From contig JAHBBC010000037.1 of assembly GCA_019915015.1 (NCBI GenBank), positions 1-64,000 on the forward strand: a stretch of 64,000 nt of DNA, written 5' to 3'. Position 1 is the first letter of the stretch. Each line of letters begins with the position of its first letter. Shown piece by piece: positions 23,365 through 35,600 of the stretch. The notes beneath the pieces were generated by a model that did not search any database, was not told the origin of the DNA, and worked only from the letters and a program-made list of their open reading frames with translations. Both the position numbers and the translations under genes were made by a program. The DNA comes from Auriscalpium vulgare. Its lineage: Eukaryota; Basidiomycota; Agaricomycetes; Russulales; Auriscalpiaceae.

Positions 23365-25197
23365 TGGCTGTGTTGATACAAACAAACAAATTGCGTCACC
23401 GCCGCAGCTTCACAACTATTGAATATCTGGGTATAAAGTCAGTTAACAAGACCACCGAGCGAAATCAGGTATGGAACGGACGGAACTCACGCAGTTTGGT
23501 CAGGCTCGCAAAGTGGACGAGGCCGCCGCGAATTGCGTTCATCCGGCCACCAGACGCTCACTCGCGAGCAGTCACCCCGTCTGCGGCGAAGGGCCGCGGC
23601 TTCTCTGGCGGCATGGTACTCCCTGCCGTCCATACGCGTGGGTGGAGACCTCGGTCTCCCCGCCGACGAGGCAGATCGGCTCGAGCGGCTCGCGCGTCAG
23701 CACGTTGCAGACCTCGTCGCACGCGACACCTGCTCGAAGGCATCCCGGCGCAAAAGCTTCCGTGGCAGCGCTGTGCCTGTCCATGCAGAACCAGTAGGGG
23801 GCTGTGCTTGAGCAGCGGGTGCGCGAAGGGCCTGCGTCTGTTCGCTGCGCGCTGCCTCTGAGTTGCGTGGAAGGTGGAGGCGAGCGCTGCTTACCAAACG
23901 CACACTGGCAGGCTTTACTAAAGCCAGCCTGAGCGTTTGCAGACCTTCATTTGTTGCGCAACGGCGAGGAAGCGGGTCGTTCGTGCTCTGCGGAACGCTG
24001 GTATGCACTGCGGGGCAGGGGAAACGGCCGGTCGCGAACGCGTGCCGGTGCACCTGCTGGCAGTTGGCCAGAACGCAGTGAAACGCGCCGTACGTGCCGT
24101 CTTTGATAGGACCTGCAGGAGATTTCAATCAGATAAATGCGCAAGGTTGATGTGGCGTGAGCGTACGCATGACGACCGGCTCGAACGCCGCCGCCGACTT
24201 CTCACCACCTAATGATGCGCCGCGCGATGACGTACGTTGCGAGCGTGAAGCGGCATTCTTGAAGAGCAGCCTTGCAGAGATTGGCGAAGATGAGGCTTGG
24301 GGACGGGAAGAACCTGGAGTCAGCAACAGTCTTCCTCGAGGTGCCTGCTGCTCACCTGGGATCCTCGCCTGGGCTTGCAAGACCGTACGCTGAGAGATCA
24401 GAGTATTTGTGGCAGGATTGCGCCGCAAACCCGCGGAACGAGGCTGCGAGGTCGTGTGCGGACGCGTCGCAGAGGTGGAAACACGCCTAGGCGCGTAGTC
24501 CTGCGACGCGTGGCCTGCAGCTGTGGGCGGATTGAAGAGCCGTCCGAGCGAGGTGGAAGTTGGCCCCGCACGGCGCGAAAGGAACGACTAGTGAACGACT
24601 TCGCTCGCAGCTCTGGTCAGTGGGGAGCAGTCCAGAGCTGCTGCTGCTTGACTGACCTGATATTGGCCAGGAAATGGAGGGTAAAAAGAGCGAGTGTGTA
24701 CGAGAGAGAAGAGTGTGCAGGGCGCGCCGCTCAGACTGAGCGCGCCTCTGGCGAGGCAACCCCAGCTGGTGGAAGTCCGAAGGAAGAGGGAGGACAGTAC
24801 CGTGACGGTCACGACGTCGTCACAAGGCGCAACTTGAACGGTCACGTTGACTGACAAACTTCGAACTCGAAGAGCCTCAGGTGCTAGCAGGTACTCAGGC
24901 CGAGAACAGGACTTATCCTAGCTGCGCACGGGCAGTCCATGCCAGTACTTCGTAGGGCTTTGTTGAATAATTCGGAAGAAGGGTAGTGAGACACGTTTCC
25001 GAGAGTGCGCCGGCTGCCCTGGTGAGTGCGAGAGCTCTCAACTTCCGCCACCACGACGGTTCGATACGAGACTGATGACAGTAATCACTAAACGACTACT
25101 GTAGGAGAATAACGTGAATAACTCGTGGCGGCCTCTGTATCCTCCAAATCCTCGCAATCGTGGCCCACGTCGCGCGTGTCCCATTGTCCCATACCTG
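23365..25197. other. 3' region of copy E, function unclear
   Basis: Duplicated at 40272-42056. Minus-strand open frames such as 23697-24128 are similar in both copies (SPAG, IKDGT, CQQVHR), and a TTGAAATCTCCTGCAG sequence near 24120 and a GTAAGCAG near 23890 look like splice sites on the minus strand. But amino-acid changes between copies are frequent and indels break the frames, so I do not call a gene. A 10-base inverted repeat (ACGCGTCGCA...TGCGACGCGT) at 24462-24511 is kept in the other copy at 41368-41417. Confidence 0.35.
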
Positions 25198-28100
25198 CTA
25201 CCCCATCGCCCACTGCACACTCTCATCTCCTTTCTCCAGCCTCTCCAAGATCTCCAGCCTCTCCAAGAACGCCGCCCGTTTGCCGCTATCAAATGAGGAG
25301 CGTCTTGGCATGTACGAGCTGAAGCCACGAGAGGAATGTTGCGTAGCGAAAGGCCCCAAGCGGCTTCGCGAGACTGCACGCACAGCAGCTGCGTTCAAGG
25401 ATATGGACTTCTGTAGGACGGTTCTACTCATGCGAATCATCAGCTTTCGCACGTTGTATACAGCTTGATGCACTAACTTCGGTACGAGGTACTACCCAGG
25501 CCGCTATGACAACACCGACTGCGCCCTTGGTGAGTAGTCCGAAGACAGTGAAGTTCCATATATCCAAGGCGGCGAGATACTTAACAGCCGCGGTCAGGTT
25601 CATACGCAGCTTCGTTGCGCCAAAATGATATGGACCGGACTTCTTGCGGTACTGCGACACGAGTAAGGGCAGGCCGATGAAGTCGCTATGTGCTGTCGTC
25701 GGCGCTGCCGCGGACGAGTCATGGGTGGCATCTGCAGGAATAAAGCCGCTCAATTATTTTCTGCATACCCGATGATCGCAAATCTCTCCCACCTTCATCC
25801 GTTAAGCCGGCCATAAAAGCTTGCTTTGGGGTCACAACAAGGCTTATCTTTGCGAACTTCTTTTGTAAGTGCTCCGGTATTGCGCATGGGATCTCGACAA
25901 CGCAAAGTGAGTCACATAATGCAGTCTTAGGATCCACACTCTTGCGGACTTCTGCTCCTGAAAAGTCTTGAAGTATCCACCGGTGATGCCGCCTGACATA
26001 CTTCTCTCCAATAGCTGATTCCAGAGTGATCTTCGGTTCGTAATTTCCTTGCTTGGTGTTATGCAGTTCTACCAGCACATTCTCACCGGCGGCCAGAAAC
26101 TCCTGATGAGGATCGGATTCCATCATCTCTTCATGCAGGCGCATGCCCATGTATTCATGGAGACGGTGATCAGCCTGATCGTTTCGGGGAAGTCGTAACA
26201 CTGGCCCAACCCTTTTGAACCGTCAGGCTGAAAGCAAAAGACGAGATAATTGGGCTCACATAGGCGATATGATGACCCCATCGTCCGCAGCGTCCGCGAA
26301 GATCATATCGTGGAGGGCGTCAAACTGCGAGCAAATCTCTGATCCGGGAGCAGCCGAAGCCCTGTCTAAGGAATCGCGTCCTCTGAGATATGCGCATAGA
26401 ATGTCTTCGTAGAATCGACTGATCTTGTGGAACATCTTGTCCTCCATATCTCCGAGATGGCTGTCTTCCCGTGCCTGTCGCCAACTTGCAGCGACCTTGA
26501 ACGTGTCGCGTACATCCTTCAAAGACTCCGAGACGTTGGGTAGCTCCGTCTAAGTAACTGCGATGAGTTATATATCGGACGTAGCGAGGCAGTGAACGTA
26601 CCCCGCTTCTCCACGCATGAGGCAGGCGGAACCGCGTGGCGTCGTCGTACGACTGAAACAAGGGCGCCATCACACGGACTCGCAGAACATCCCGGGGCTT
26701 CAGATTCGGGTTCTCAAAAAGGGCGCTGTAGTTGTCCACGAATGGCATAAACCGTGTGTCTTCAATGTACGCATCCACGATCAAACAGCCACATCTTGGA
26801 AGAGATTCCCACCCGCAAGTATGTCTCTAGAAGTCTGGGCGTCATCAGCGCTTGCGTAGAGAGACATCACAATTGGAAGCATATTACTCAGTGGGGGAAA
26901 GCCAATCGGAGCTGGCAGCCACCGAGGGAGCAGCGGTTTCTTCTTCGATGGGCGGCGCACTAGATGCTCTGACTCTGAACGTCAGTATCTCTGCCGGCGT
27001 CATAATTGTAAAAGACTTACCTTGGCTCATCATTCCCGGGCAATATACACTCGGCAGTGTTTGCAATCCAGTTTTCAATTTCAATGTGCTTCCTTGTCGA
27101 GCTAGCTTCTGCAATTGAGCGAGAATATTGGACTTGATCGGCTCTCCAGAGCCGGTTGACATAGCTACCACGCAGTACCTTTGACAAAGACTTCTGTACA
27201 GAATCAAGGAGGTACGCCAGCCGCTTGCATGAGTTTGAGTCCGTAGCATCAAACGTTCCTCGTCCAGCCAGGGTCTCGAAGCTATCGTGGGCGACGTGGA
27301 CACTTGCCTTCGGAGCAAATCAGTGCTAATTGATTTAACAAAGAGACCCACTCTACCTGGTTCGTCTCGTCTAACCAAGCAAAGACAACACGGAGCCATC
27401 TCCCCTGGGTCGAGCTCGAGTACGCCAGGCCTAGTACAGGGCAGCCCGAGGGAAATCCCACGGCGCGTCGATGATAGAGTAGACTAGTGAGGGCACTGTA
27501 AATGGCGCATTCGTCTGCCATTACCAAGACCGTTTGGATGTCGTAGCCATCGAGAGCTTGAGTGAATAAATTCTGGGAAAATTCTTGACCACGAGAAATG
27601 AACCGGTCGGAGGAGAGATCCCTTGCGACTGCGCCATTATCGCCAATATCGTCGCCAGCTGAAGCATCATTACGGATACGGAAAGTAGCCCCCGATGAAT
27701 CTGAAGCGCCGATGTCTGTGTATAAGCCGGCATCCGTCTCTTGAGAGGTCTTTGCCTTAGGCTTTTCTGAATTGACGATTGATACCGGGACAACGGCGAA
27801 ATACACTAGAAGTGCCACCTGGAGATAGTCCGCAAGAGGTTTTGCCTGCGCAGGGTGGCGAGGAAGGGCAATACGAACCCGCTCCCTGAGGGTTTCTTGA
27901 ACTAAGGGTACGGGACCGATGTGCGTCAAACGTACCTTATGTACACAGGTAGCCCAGTCATGCAGGATCGTACAAGGTTCGACAGTAGGGGTGTCATTGA
28001 CCCTAAGTCGGACTCACGAACTGTGGCCATATCCAGTCGGCGCTGGATGCTGGATGCTGCTGAACAAACAGAAATGGAAATTCGGCCATCTAGAGTTGGA

Positions 28101-28253
28101 TTAGCCTGTCATTATGGATTAGACGCGGCAAGTAGTACCCGGACATCACAAGAAACACACCTTGAGTTCTGAGACGAGATCCGCGACTGGTTGCGGCAAC
28201 GATGAAGAGGACAGGGCGTGCGAGGTTACAGGGTAAGGTGCAATAAGCGACAT
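25198..28253 (-). pseudogene. RLPRND family copy E, truncated by a 5-base deletion
   Basis: Function unknown. Start ATG 28251-28253 (MSLIAPYPVTSHAL), chosen because it gives a 32-codon first exon as in copy F. Exon 2 contains the DLGPMTSLL-like segment, and ERVRIALPRHP follows an intron ending in CTCAG. The third long exon has TVLVMADECAIYSALTSLL. CVHxxDT near 26740, LRLPRND near 26190 and CDSLCVVEIPCAIP are present, followed by LPLLVSQYRKKSGPYHFG and the domain up to SCCACSLAKPLGAF. Compared with copy F, five bases are missing near 25290, so the frame meets TGA about 30 codons early. In the downstream frame an 18-base tandem duplication (about 25234-25269) would repeat LERLEI. The rest reads as open. 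Confidence 0.65.
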
Positions 28254-28499
28254 CTTCTTGCTCACTGGCGATGGCAGACGACTGAAGGACACCCGCTGTT
28301 CGCTGCCGCTGTACGATAGTTCTAGGAAATACGAGACTCGCCTTGCCAACAGTGAGCGTGTGTGAGGTCCGAGTCCAAGAGCGTCCTCGAGGCTCGACTG
28401 ACGGGATTTGAGTCCTCATGGTCGCGTAGACGGGATTTGTTCTGGAAGTTAGAAGCGGTGTGTCATGTTGAATGCGATGACGGCAAGTGCAACGATACT

Positions 28500-29895
28500 T
28501 ACAGCTTCCGCGGGGCATGGCGGTTTGTGAGCCAACGGCGCGCACCTCGTGTTCCCGGGAGATGCCGCCGCGCGTGTCGAGTCCTACCCTAGTGCTCTCC
28601 GAGGCTCAGATGCCGCGGCGCCCAAAGCCTCCAAGCTTCACGGTTCACTGTTCTCGATGCACCGCCCATCATGTCTGCTCGCTCCGCTCATTTGAAACAT
28701 TTCATCATTCAATTCGGCCAAGCTCATGCCACGTGGCCCGACGCGCGCTCTGTAAACTAACAGCCCCGGTTCATATACCCGCGTGAAGCGACACGATTCT
28801 GCGAGCTGGCTTAGGACTCCGGAGCGATTGGCCGAGTAAATGAGCGTAATGAGGACAGAGAATGTCAAGAGGCTGCGTAAAGAAAAAGGTCAACAACGAC
28901 CCGTCGGGTATCAACAAACACGTACGACGTATGCACGGTGCCCGCCCAGAGATGTGCGTAGCTTGGATGATCGACGAGGGACCGCACGTGTTCTCCACAG
29001 CAGTCAGGATCTTGTCTCCCGCACGGTGTGTGAAGTTACGAGATGTTGGTTTGTTGAGGCCTGGAGGCGTTCATATAAAGATGTCGGATGGCGCCTTTCC
29101 TGCTCGGAGGCACCAATATCGCAGGAATTCGTGAAGCAAATGTTATTACAGGTGCCATAGCTGTCGCACTAGAGCGATAGAAGTCCCGTTCCAACGGCCT
29201 CCTGGCGTTCTCTGCCCTATAAGAGAAGCGTAGGTAGCTGCGGATGCTGTCAGTTAGCACGACGGGATGACCGTGAGCTCCAAGATACGCACCACAGCAT
29301 GAGAGTACGACTGCGCAAGGCGTATATGCGTCGCGTGCCGCTCGATACCTCGTGTGCTACGTAGACAGATTTCCGCCACCGCCGACCTGGACCGAGAGCT
29401 AGCAAACACATTCGCGCATTGCACGCGACGGCACGTCCGATGGCCGCTAACAGCTGCTGATCAAAGAGTCGGCTAGGCAGCTTTGAGTCGCTCTACGCCT
29501 CGGCTCGACGACGGTGCGCCTTGACAGGCCTCGTTGATAAGTTTGCGCGCGACTATGCTGGAGAGAAATTAGCGAAAAAAGGTATCTGAGATGTGCACAG
29601 CCCACCTCAACCTCTAATGCTCGACTTCCGATCCACAAGCTCCGTTCAGCCGACACTTGGACGTTGAACGCCTCGTCCACTGTTGGCGCCGACGCCGCCC
29701 ATTCTCGAATGTTGGTGAAGGTGCGGGACGTTCGAGACCAGACGCGTTGGCGCCTGAGGGACCGCCTTGGCTATGTGACTGAGCAGTAAAAGCGCGTTGG
29801 CCTCGCTGTGCGCTTGCGACGAAAGGGAATGCGAGGAAGCCAAAGGACAGCAACCCGTGATTGACGAGTGGCGTTGGCTCGACCACGTGGCTGTC
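28500..29895. repeat. Conserved 5'-flank block, copy E
   Basis: Same landmark series as the other blocks (GACCCGTCGGGTATCAAC near 28898; AGAAGCGTAGGTAGC near 29223; GTTGAACGCCTCGTCC near 29662; GACCACGTGGCTGTCTTCGG near 29880). More diverged from A-C than those are from each other. Upstream of family copy E. Confidence 0.55.
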
Positions 29896-30818
29896 TTCGG
29901 TTGCAGCAGCGCGCACATCGTCAGGCGTCGTCCGCGCGGTGGGCGTACTAAGACCCGGCAGGCACCCGCCAAGGAACAGAAGAGCCGCGTCCGAGTTGTC
30001 AACCAGCTGGCGCCGTCGTGCTTGCTTCAGGGAGGCAACAAGATGGAGGAGGGAAAAACAGCGGCATGTTTGTATGCGCCCCATTGGAATCCAATACGAG
30101 GCAGCCGCTAGAGTGACTTGTACCCAGTTAGCTGACTCATGGGACGGAAACTATGGATTGCACATACCTGTTCTTCCCTCGTCTCCTCTTCGTCTCCTCT
30201 TTACCGTCTCGCAGAACTCGGTGCAATTGGCACCATCGTGTGCGCAACCGTTCGTGCTGCCAGCCCACGGGTGTGCGGTGTCGTGGCCCGGCGCTCTTCG
30301 TCCCTCCATCACGTTCCCCTGGGCTCGAGCGAGCAGTGCGAGGCTGCGGGTAGACCAAAACCAGTGTTTCAGTACACACGCACAAAGTTAGACTCGCATA
30401 ACGCACCAACGAAGACTTTGCTGCTTTAGAACTCCGGAAGCCCTCTGTGCGCTCGTTGAAGGTTGCTGTACGCGCTTGGAAGCCTCACCCGGGGTTTCTG
30501 TAGTCGTGTCCAGCGGCACCGAATTGACGGGGATCTTGTTAGGAAAGAGGAGATATCTGGGCGATTGTGTGAGCAACGCGGACATGCTCACGCTCGTGTG
30601 GGGCCAAAACTCACCATAGCGTCCTGATTTCTCCGCGCCGCCTCCGCCTCTTGCCCTCTGCTGCCTCCAAAATTCGCCCTTGACACCACGTGTAACCTGT
30701 CGGCCAGAACACCGCAGGACGTTCATGCTCTGCGCACCCTGGGCCACAGCTCGTTCGTGACACCGCGATTCAAGCGGGCAACTGCCAGCCTAGTGGGGAG
30801 TCCGAGAAGTCAGCGCAC

Positions 30819-31370
30819 TCAGCACAATGATGCAAAGTGATTAGACGCACTGCAAGACGAGCCTAATGTGCGGTGGTCTTCTCTGTGCGTGGGCGTGTCA
30901 GTGCGTGCTCTTGGCCCGACGTTGGCGTGAGGGCGGAGCCGTGAGTGGAGGAGGGTTTGAGGCGGGCGGTGGTGCTGGGATGTAGTCGTGGGCGTCGCGT
31001 CCAGGACGGGGACGACTGTAATTTTGAAGGAGCGCACCGCAGGAGGCAGTACAGTACTAGGCCGGGGAAGAGGAGTATGTGTATGCGCGGGTTTGATGTT
31101 GGACTCCATGATCGGGGAGCGTGTTTGGACAGAACGTGCAGTGTGTAAGTCGGGAGCAGCGACGGATCTGGCGGGGCATGAGTGCGTATGGGCCGGTAGT
31201 GTATGCGGGTAGTACATGGGGACGTCGTGCTGCGGTGCAGGCAGCTGGGCGTCGTTGCCGTGGTCGCCCGTGCTGTCGCCGGGCGCAGGCAGCGAGGTCT
31301 TGTTGCCGGTTGGTAGAGTCATGGGGGCGGGAAGAGGGATTGCGTAGGCGTGGGGTAGGTTCAGCTTCAA
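30819..31370 (-). CDS. Proline-rich open frame, doubtful
   Basis: A frame of about 183 codons rich in Pro, His, Thr and Ser (for example PTTTSQHHRPPQ). No ATG lies between the upstream stop and the codon in PAPMTLP, so it may begin there or be an internal exon. The other duplication copy (47584-48174) keeps the frame despite 3-base and 6-base length differences, but a single-base difference changes the last residues. Replacement changes are common, so coding support is weak. No family recognised. Confidence 0.2.
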   Translation of the reverse strand: MKLNLPHAYAIPLPAPMTLPTGNKTSLPAPGDSTGDHGNDAQLPAPQHDVPMYYPHTLPAHTHSCPARSVAAPDLHTARSVQTRSPIMESNIKPAHTHTPLPRPSTVLPPAVRSFKITVVPVLDATPTTTSQHHRPPQTLLHSRLRPHANVGPRARTDTPTHREDHRTLGSSCSASNHFASLC

Positions 31371-31458
31371 GTTATCTGCGCGCGGAGTGTTTGACTTGAG
31401 CGAGGGAGTGTCTGGGAGGGAGGCGTCTGGCCGCGTCCGGTGCTCAGTTGTCGCTTAG

Positions 31459-31519
31459 GCGCTGGGGTAGACGCCTTGTGATCTCGACTGTCGAGATCAC
31501 AGGGCGTCTACCCCAGCGC
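31459..31519. repeat. Near-perfect 61-base palindrome, left copy
   Basis: Two 30-base arms (31459-31488 and 31490-31519) around a single central T, with one mismatch between arms. Each arm begins or ends with GCGCTGGGGTAGACGCC or its complement, and the centre is GATCTCGACTGTCGAGATC. It can extrude as a cruciform or form a hairpin if transcribed. Confidence 0.9.
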
Positions 31520-32692
31520 TTGTACCGCACTTCACTCTTGCCTTCACCACAGGCTGCATGCACGCACTGCATTCAGTGCAGGTACCTGTCTTGGGTGGCT
31601 GGCGATGCTGGCGGTTTCGGCCCTGCGAGCCGCACGTGTTGGCGATCGGCCTCACAGATACAATGCTCTGGCACTGGGCAGTGTTGCGCGCAGCTCTTAC
31701 CATTACGCCGTTGCTCACCGACAGGCTCTTGTTGCGACATACCACGGGAAGGCCATCATCGCTCACAGGGCCTCGGTTATGTGGTGCGGGTAAAGGATTG
31801 GATGCAGAGGAGAATGGCGGTTACTCGGTGCGTACGGATAGTTCTGCGTCGACTTCCGTTGTCTGTGTACTGAGCAAGCTGTAGGGTCAGTGTATCAGTT
31901 TCGTGGCTGTCATCTTCGGTCAGGCGTCGTCTGTGTTGCCCGTCTTTCCTGCTCCCGGCGGGCTAGTTCATGGATCAGCGCGGGCTATCAGGACTCAGCC
32001 GGTCTCCTACCAACCAACCCGATTTTCCAGAGTGGAACCTGCGCCGTGGCTGGAGACCCAAGAGATTGCATTCCTTATTTGCTAGAGGTCGGTTTTGGCG
32101 TCGTCTCGCTTGCTTCAACTTTGCTTTGGCGATGTGGTGTTCATTCATACCGCAGACTTGTCCCGCGTTGGGCAATTTCGTCCTCGCAGCGTCGAACGCG
32201 ACGTTCTGCTCGGTCTACCAAGCGCTACTAGCGCCCTTGACGCAACTTTCTCGGCGGTACCAAGTCCTCCTGGAATCGCGCCCGCATTCTAACCATATCC
32301 ACTTCTAATTTCAGACGTCGTCATTATCTTTGCTGTTGTCAGTGTATCCACGCCATCTACTGCGCCGAATTACCACCATCTGACAGTCCCTCAGGGCGAA
32401 TTGGATGCTGGTCTCTCCAGTGTCGCTTTCGTTGGCCACGCATTGAACCCACCTCGCGGGACTGATAGAGATTGCTGCTTTAACGAGGTATGTGCCGCGC
32501 GCATTTCATTACCAGCTCCTCGTCACTGGCTCAGTAAAAGTCTGGCGAGCCTCAGTTTAAGCTCGGCTGCATCACGGCAAGCCGTTTACGGCACACCAGC
32601 CGTCGGGTGGGTTTGACTTACATAAATACTGAGTGTGCAGCTTTCTCGTGCGTCCGTTCATCTTCGTCCAACACACCTCACGCCGTATCAAG

Positions 32693-35600
32693 ATGTCAAG
32701 ACCTTCTGTCACTCGTCCAGCAGGTGTTATTCGTCACCCGCTGTCATCTTCAAGCTTGCCAGGTCCCTGCGCGAAGCTCATCTCGCTGCTTACCGTAAGA
32801 TTGATTCGTTGAATTACTTGGATTTTTTGACAGCAAAATCCTCATTCAGCACGTCCCGACTTCTGATGAACGGTTCAAGCAACGTCTGTCTGCTGTAGAG
32901 TCCGCAGTCACCTTGATGCAGAGGCGAGCGGACATGGAAACACGCTGTCAGTGCGACCTGGGACCGAAGACATCTCTCCTGTGCAACCTTATAAGATCTT
33001 GCTTGATAGGAAGTCCCATCGGGATGAGGTATTCTTTGTTCTAGTCTTCTGCTGCTCGAATTTCCACTTACTGTCATTATAGGGAGTATATCCGGATCGT
33101 ACGGCCGCGACAGCCTGACCCTGCGGTTAACCCGCTGACAGGATCTCCGCCCGATTTCATTGAAGTTGCCCTGCTTGCCTACGTACTATTGGATTCAGCA
33201 AAACAAGCACCTGGACCGACCAGGACAGTGACAACCAGCTCTGTCCCGGGCAGTCCCCCAAACGATCTGCCGGACGATCCCCGTATAGATGTTGGCGCAT
33301 CGGAACCACGGTCAGAGTCTACAGATGGGTCTTCATTGAATGAGTCGCTACTTGCTGGCCCAGAATTTTCTAAAATCCTGGTTGCTGGCGACACCAGCGA
33401 AACGAATACTGCCTCCGTGCTAGTCATGACAGGGGAGCCCAACATATACAGCGCAATTGCAAGCATCCTGTATCATCGAATATCTTTGGGCTTCGATGGT
33501 CCTGTTCTTGGCCTCAGCTACTCTAGCGATGGACGTCGGCTTCACCTCATCTTTGCATGGTTACCAGGGAAGAGCGACGGGAAATTGGTATGTGCGCTTC
33601 AACTTGTCCTGCTGGTCTATCGAACTTACTAACTCATACTGAAGGGTCCGATACACGTCGCTCATGACGCCTTTGATGTTTCAAAAGGACAAGGAGTTTT
33701 CGACGCCACCGACTTGCATTCCTGCATCGCCCTCTTGCATTTTCTGTCCTCAGCGCACAAGCGACTCATAAAACTTCCGAAGAGGTCATCACCTGGAAGG
33801 ATCTTGTGGAGAGCTGATCAGGTGCCCTCACCTGCATCGGGCGGAATTGGGTCCAAGACGAAACGCATCGAGAACTGGATCTTTGAAGTCTCAGAGGCGT
33901 CAGCTCGTTTTCTCGTATAGATGATACATACCTCGATTTTTACCCGTCTCATCAGGATCCGCACCCGCGATCCGGCGGGCGTGGTGTCAGCGGCTCTGCC
34001 CTGCGAAGAATTTATCGCCGATGACACGTTGGCAGAGCGGTACGTGACACCGAATTTTCCTGCGAAGCGTGTCAAACGATCCCGCACTTACAGCCCGCCA
34101 TCCACTCCATCGGGCGACTCGCACACGTCTTTCTATGAGCCTCTTTCTCGCATGTCTTTTGAAGTGTATGATTCATCACTCGATCGCTTCAATGATAGTT
34201 TGCATGCTAAGTGCTGTTGCCAGATTTGCAAGGGGCCACGAAGAAACTACAAGCTATTGGCTGTACGATCGTGGATGTGTCCAAGACACAAGATTGCCTC
34301 ATTTTAGAGACAACTACGAAGCGCTGCTCAATCACAAATTGATGCAACCAAGAGACATAGAGCAGTTCGCGAAGAGCATACCCCTCTTCAAATCATATGA
34401 CGACGCCACACGGTTCCGCTGGCCAAGCGAGTTGAACAGCAAGGTGCCCTGCTTTAGATTGAGGTTTTGCACGAGTCACTGAAATATTTCAAGGCGGCGG
34501 GGCTCCCAGCCGTTCCGCCACACCTAAACAAATTACGCGACAACTTCTCGCTGGCTGTTGACAATCATCTGGTGCACGAGCTCGGCCACGTTGGACAGGT
34601 CGAAGGCCTGAAAACAATCAAGGAACATTTCGTTGATCTCCTGTGCGTTCGTCTACGAACAGAATATAGGGGAGGAGAAATTCGCTCCCAATTCGACGCA
34701 CTTCACGACTCCCTTTTCGGAGAGGTGTTGGGCTCGAACGATATCGTTATCCTGCCAATGTGCGCATCATCGCCTTTCTTCTCGACCGAGCTAATGACAT
34801 TGCCATCTCACAGCCTTCATCCCATGTTGAGACTACCTCGCAATGACCAGGCCGATCGCCGCCTACGTCCAATCTTGGGTACAACACTTCAATGGCAGAT
34901 CGTGATGGAAGGAAACCCACAGTCACAACGGCTTCTCTTCTGTCGCGATATCTTGGAGGATCTCATCTCCAATGGGAGAGAGACAAATCAAAAGCTCAGC
35001 AGGGAGGCAAAAGCGAGTGCGTGGTTCGCAGGTAATCACGACACTTGGATTTCTGCGGACTTTGCGGGAGCGGAACGTCGGCGGACGCAGGATCCTGAGG
35101 TTGGCAAGTGCGACTCGCTTTGCGTCGTCAAGCTAGGGGGTGTCATTCCGGCCAGTCTGCAAGCAGAGTTCAATGAAATCAACCTCGTTATGTTTCCTGA
35201 TACGCACGAGAAAGGTACGCCATCGTCTTTGGTCTACTCTTTATGCGACTGGAACAGGCCACACAGACGATTCCGGGGATTGCAAGCCACCGCTCTCAGA
35301 AGCTCTTCTTCTCCCGTTGCTAGTTTCTCAGTACCGCAGAAACGACCTCATCCCGAGCTATGATTTTACTCCGAGGAAGCTCCGTATGCTCCTCACTGCG
35401 GCCGTCAAGTTCCTCGTCGCTCTCGATGTGTGGAACTTTCCTGTATTCGGTTTGATCACTACAGGAGCAGTGGGCATCGTCGTCGCTGCGTGGGCGGAGC
35501 CCGGTGGTGAAGACTGGAACGTGAGATTAATTTATATATTCATCCCTGGCCTCGATGTTGATGCCGGTAAAAAGCTATGTCCTCCGGTCGTCCGGATCCT

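Larger units (their letters stand above)
30430..32692. other. Palindrome-bearing spacer upstream of copy G
   Basis: Nearly identical to 47260-49496. It separates divergent family copies E (minus) and G (plus). Long open frames exist on both strands but none is convincing: a plus-strand frame at 31448-31873 starting inside the palindrome, and a proline-rich minus-strand frame at 30819-31370. A minus-strand GTGAGTTTTGG...CGCCCAG pair near 30560-30620 resembles an intron. Promoters of copy G are expected near the right end. Confidence 0.4.

Noticed and set aside
25430..25490. In-frame TAG in copy E near the last intron
   Set aside because: Using an acceptor ending in that TAG removes it and keeps the frame.
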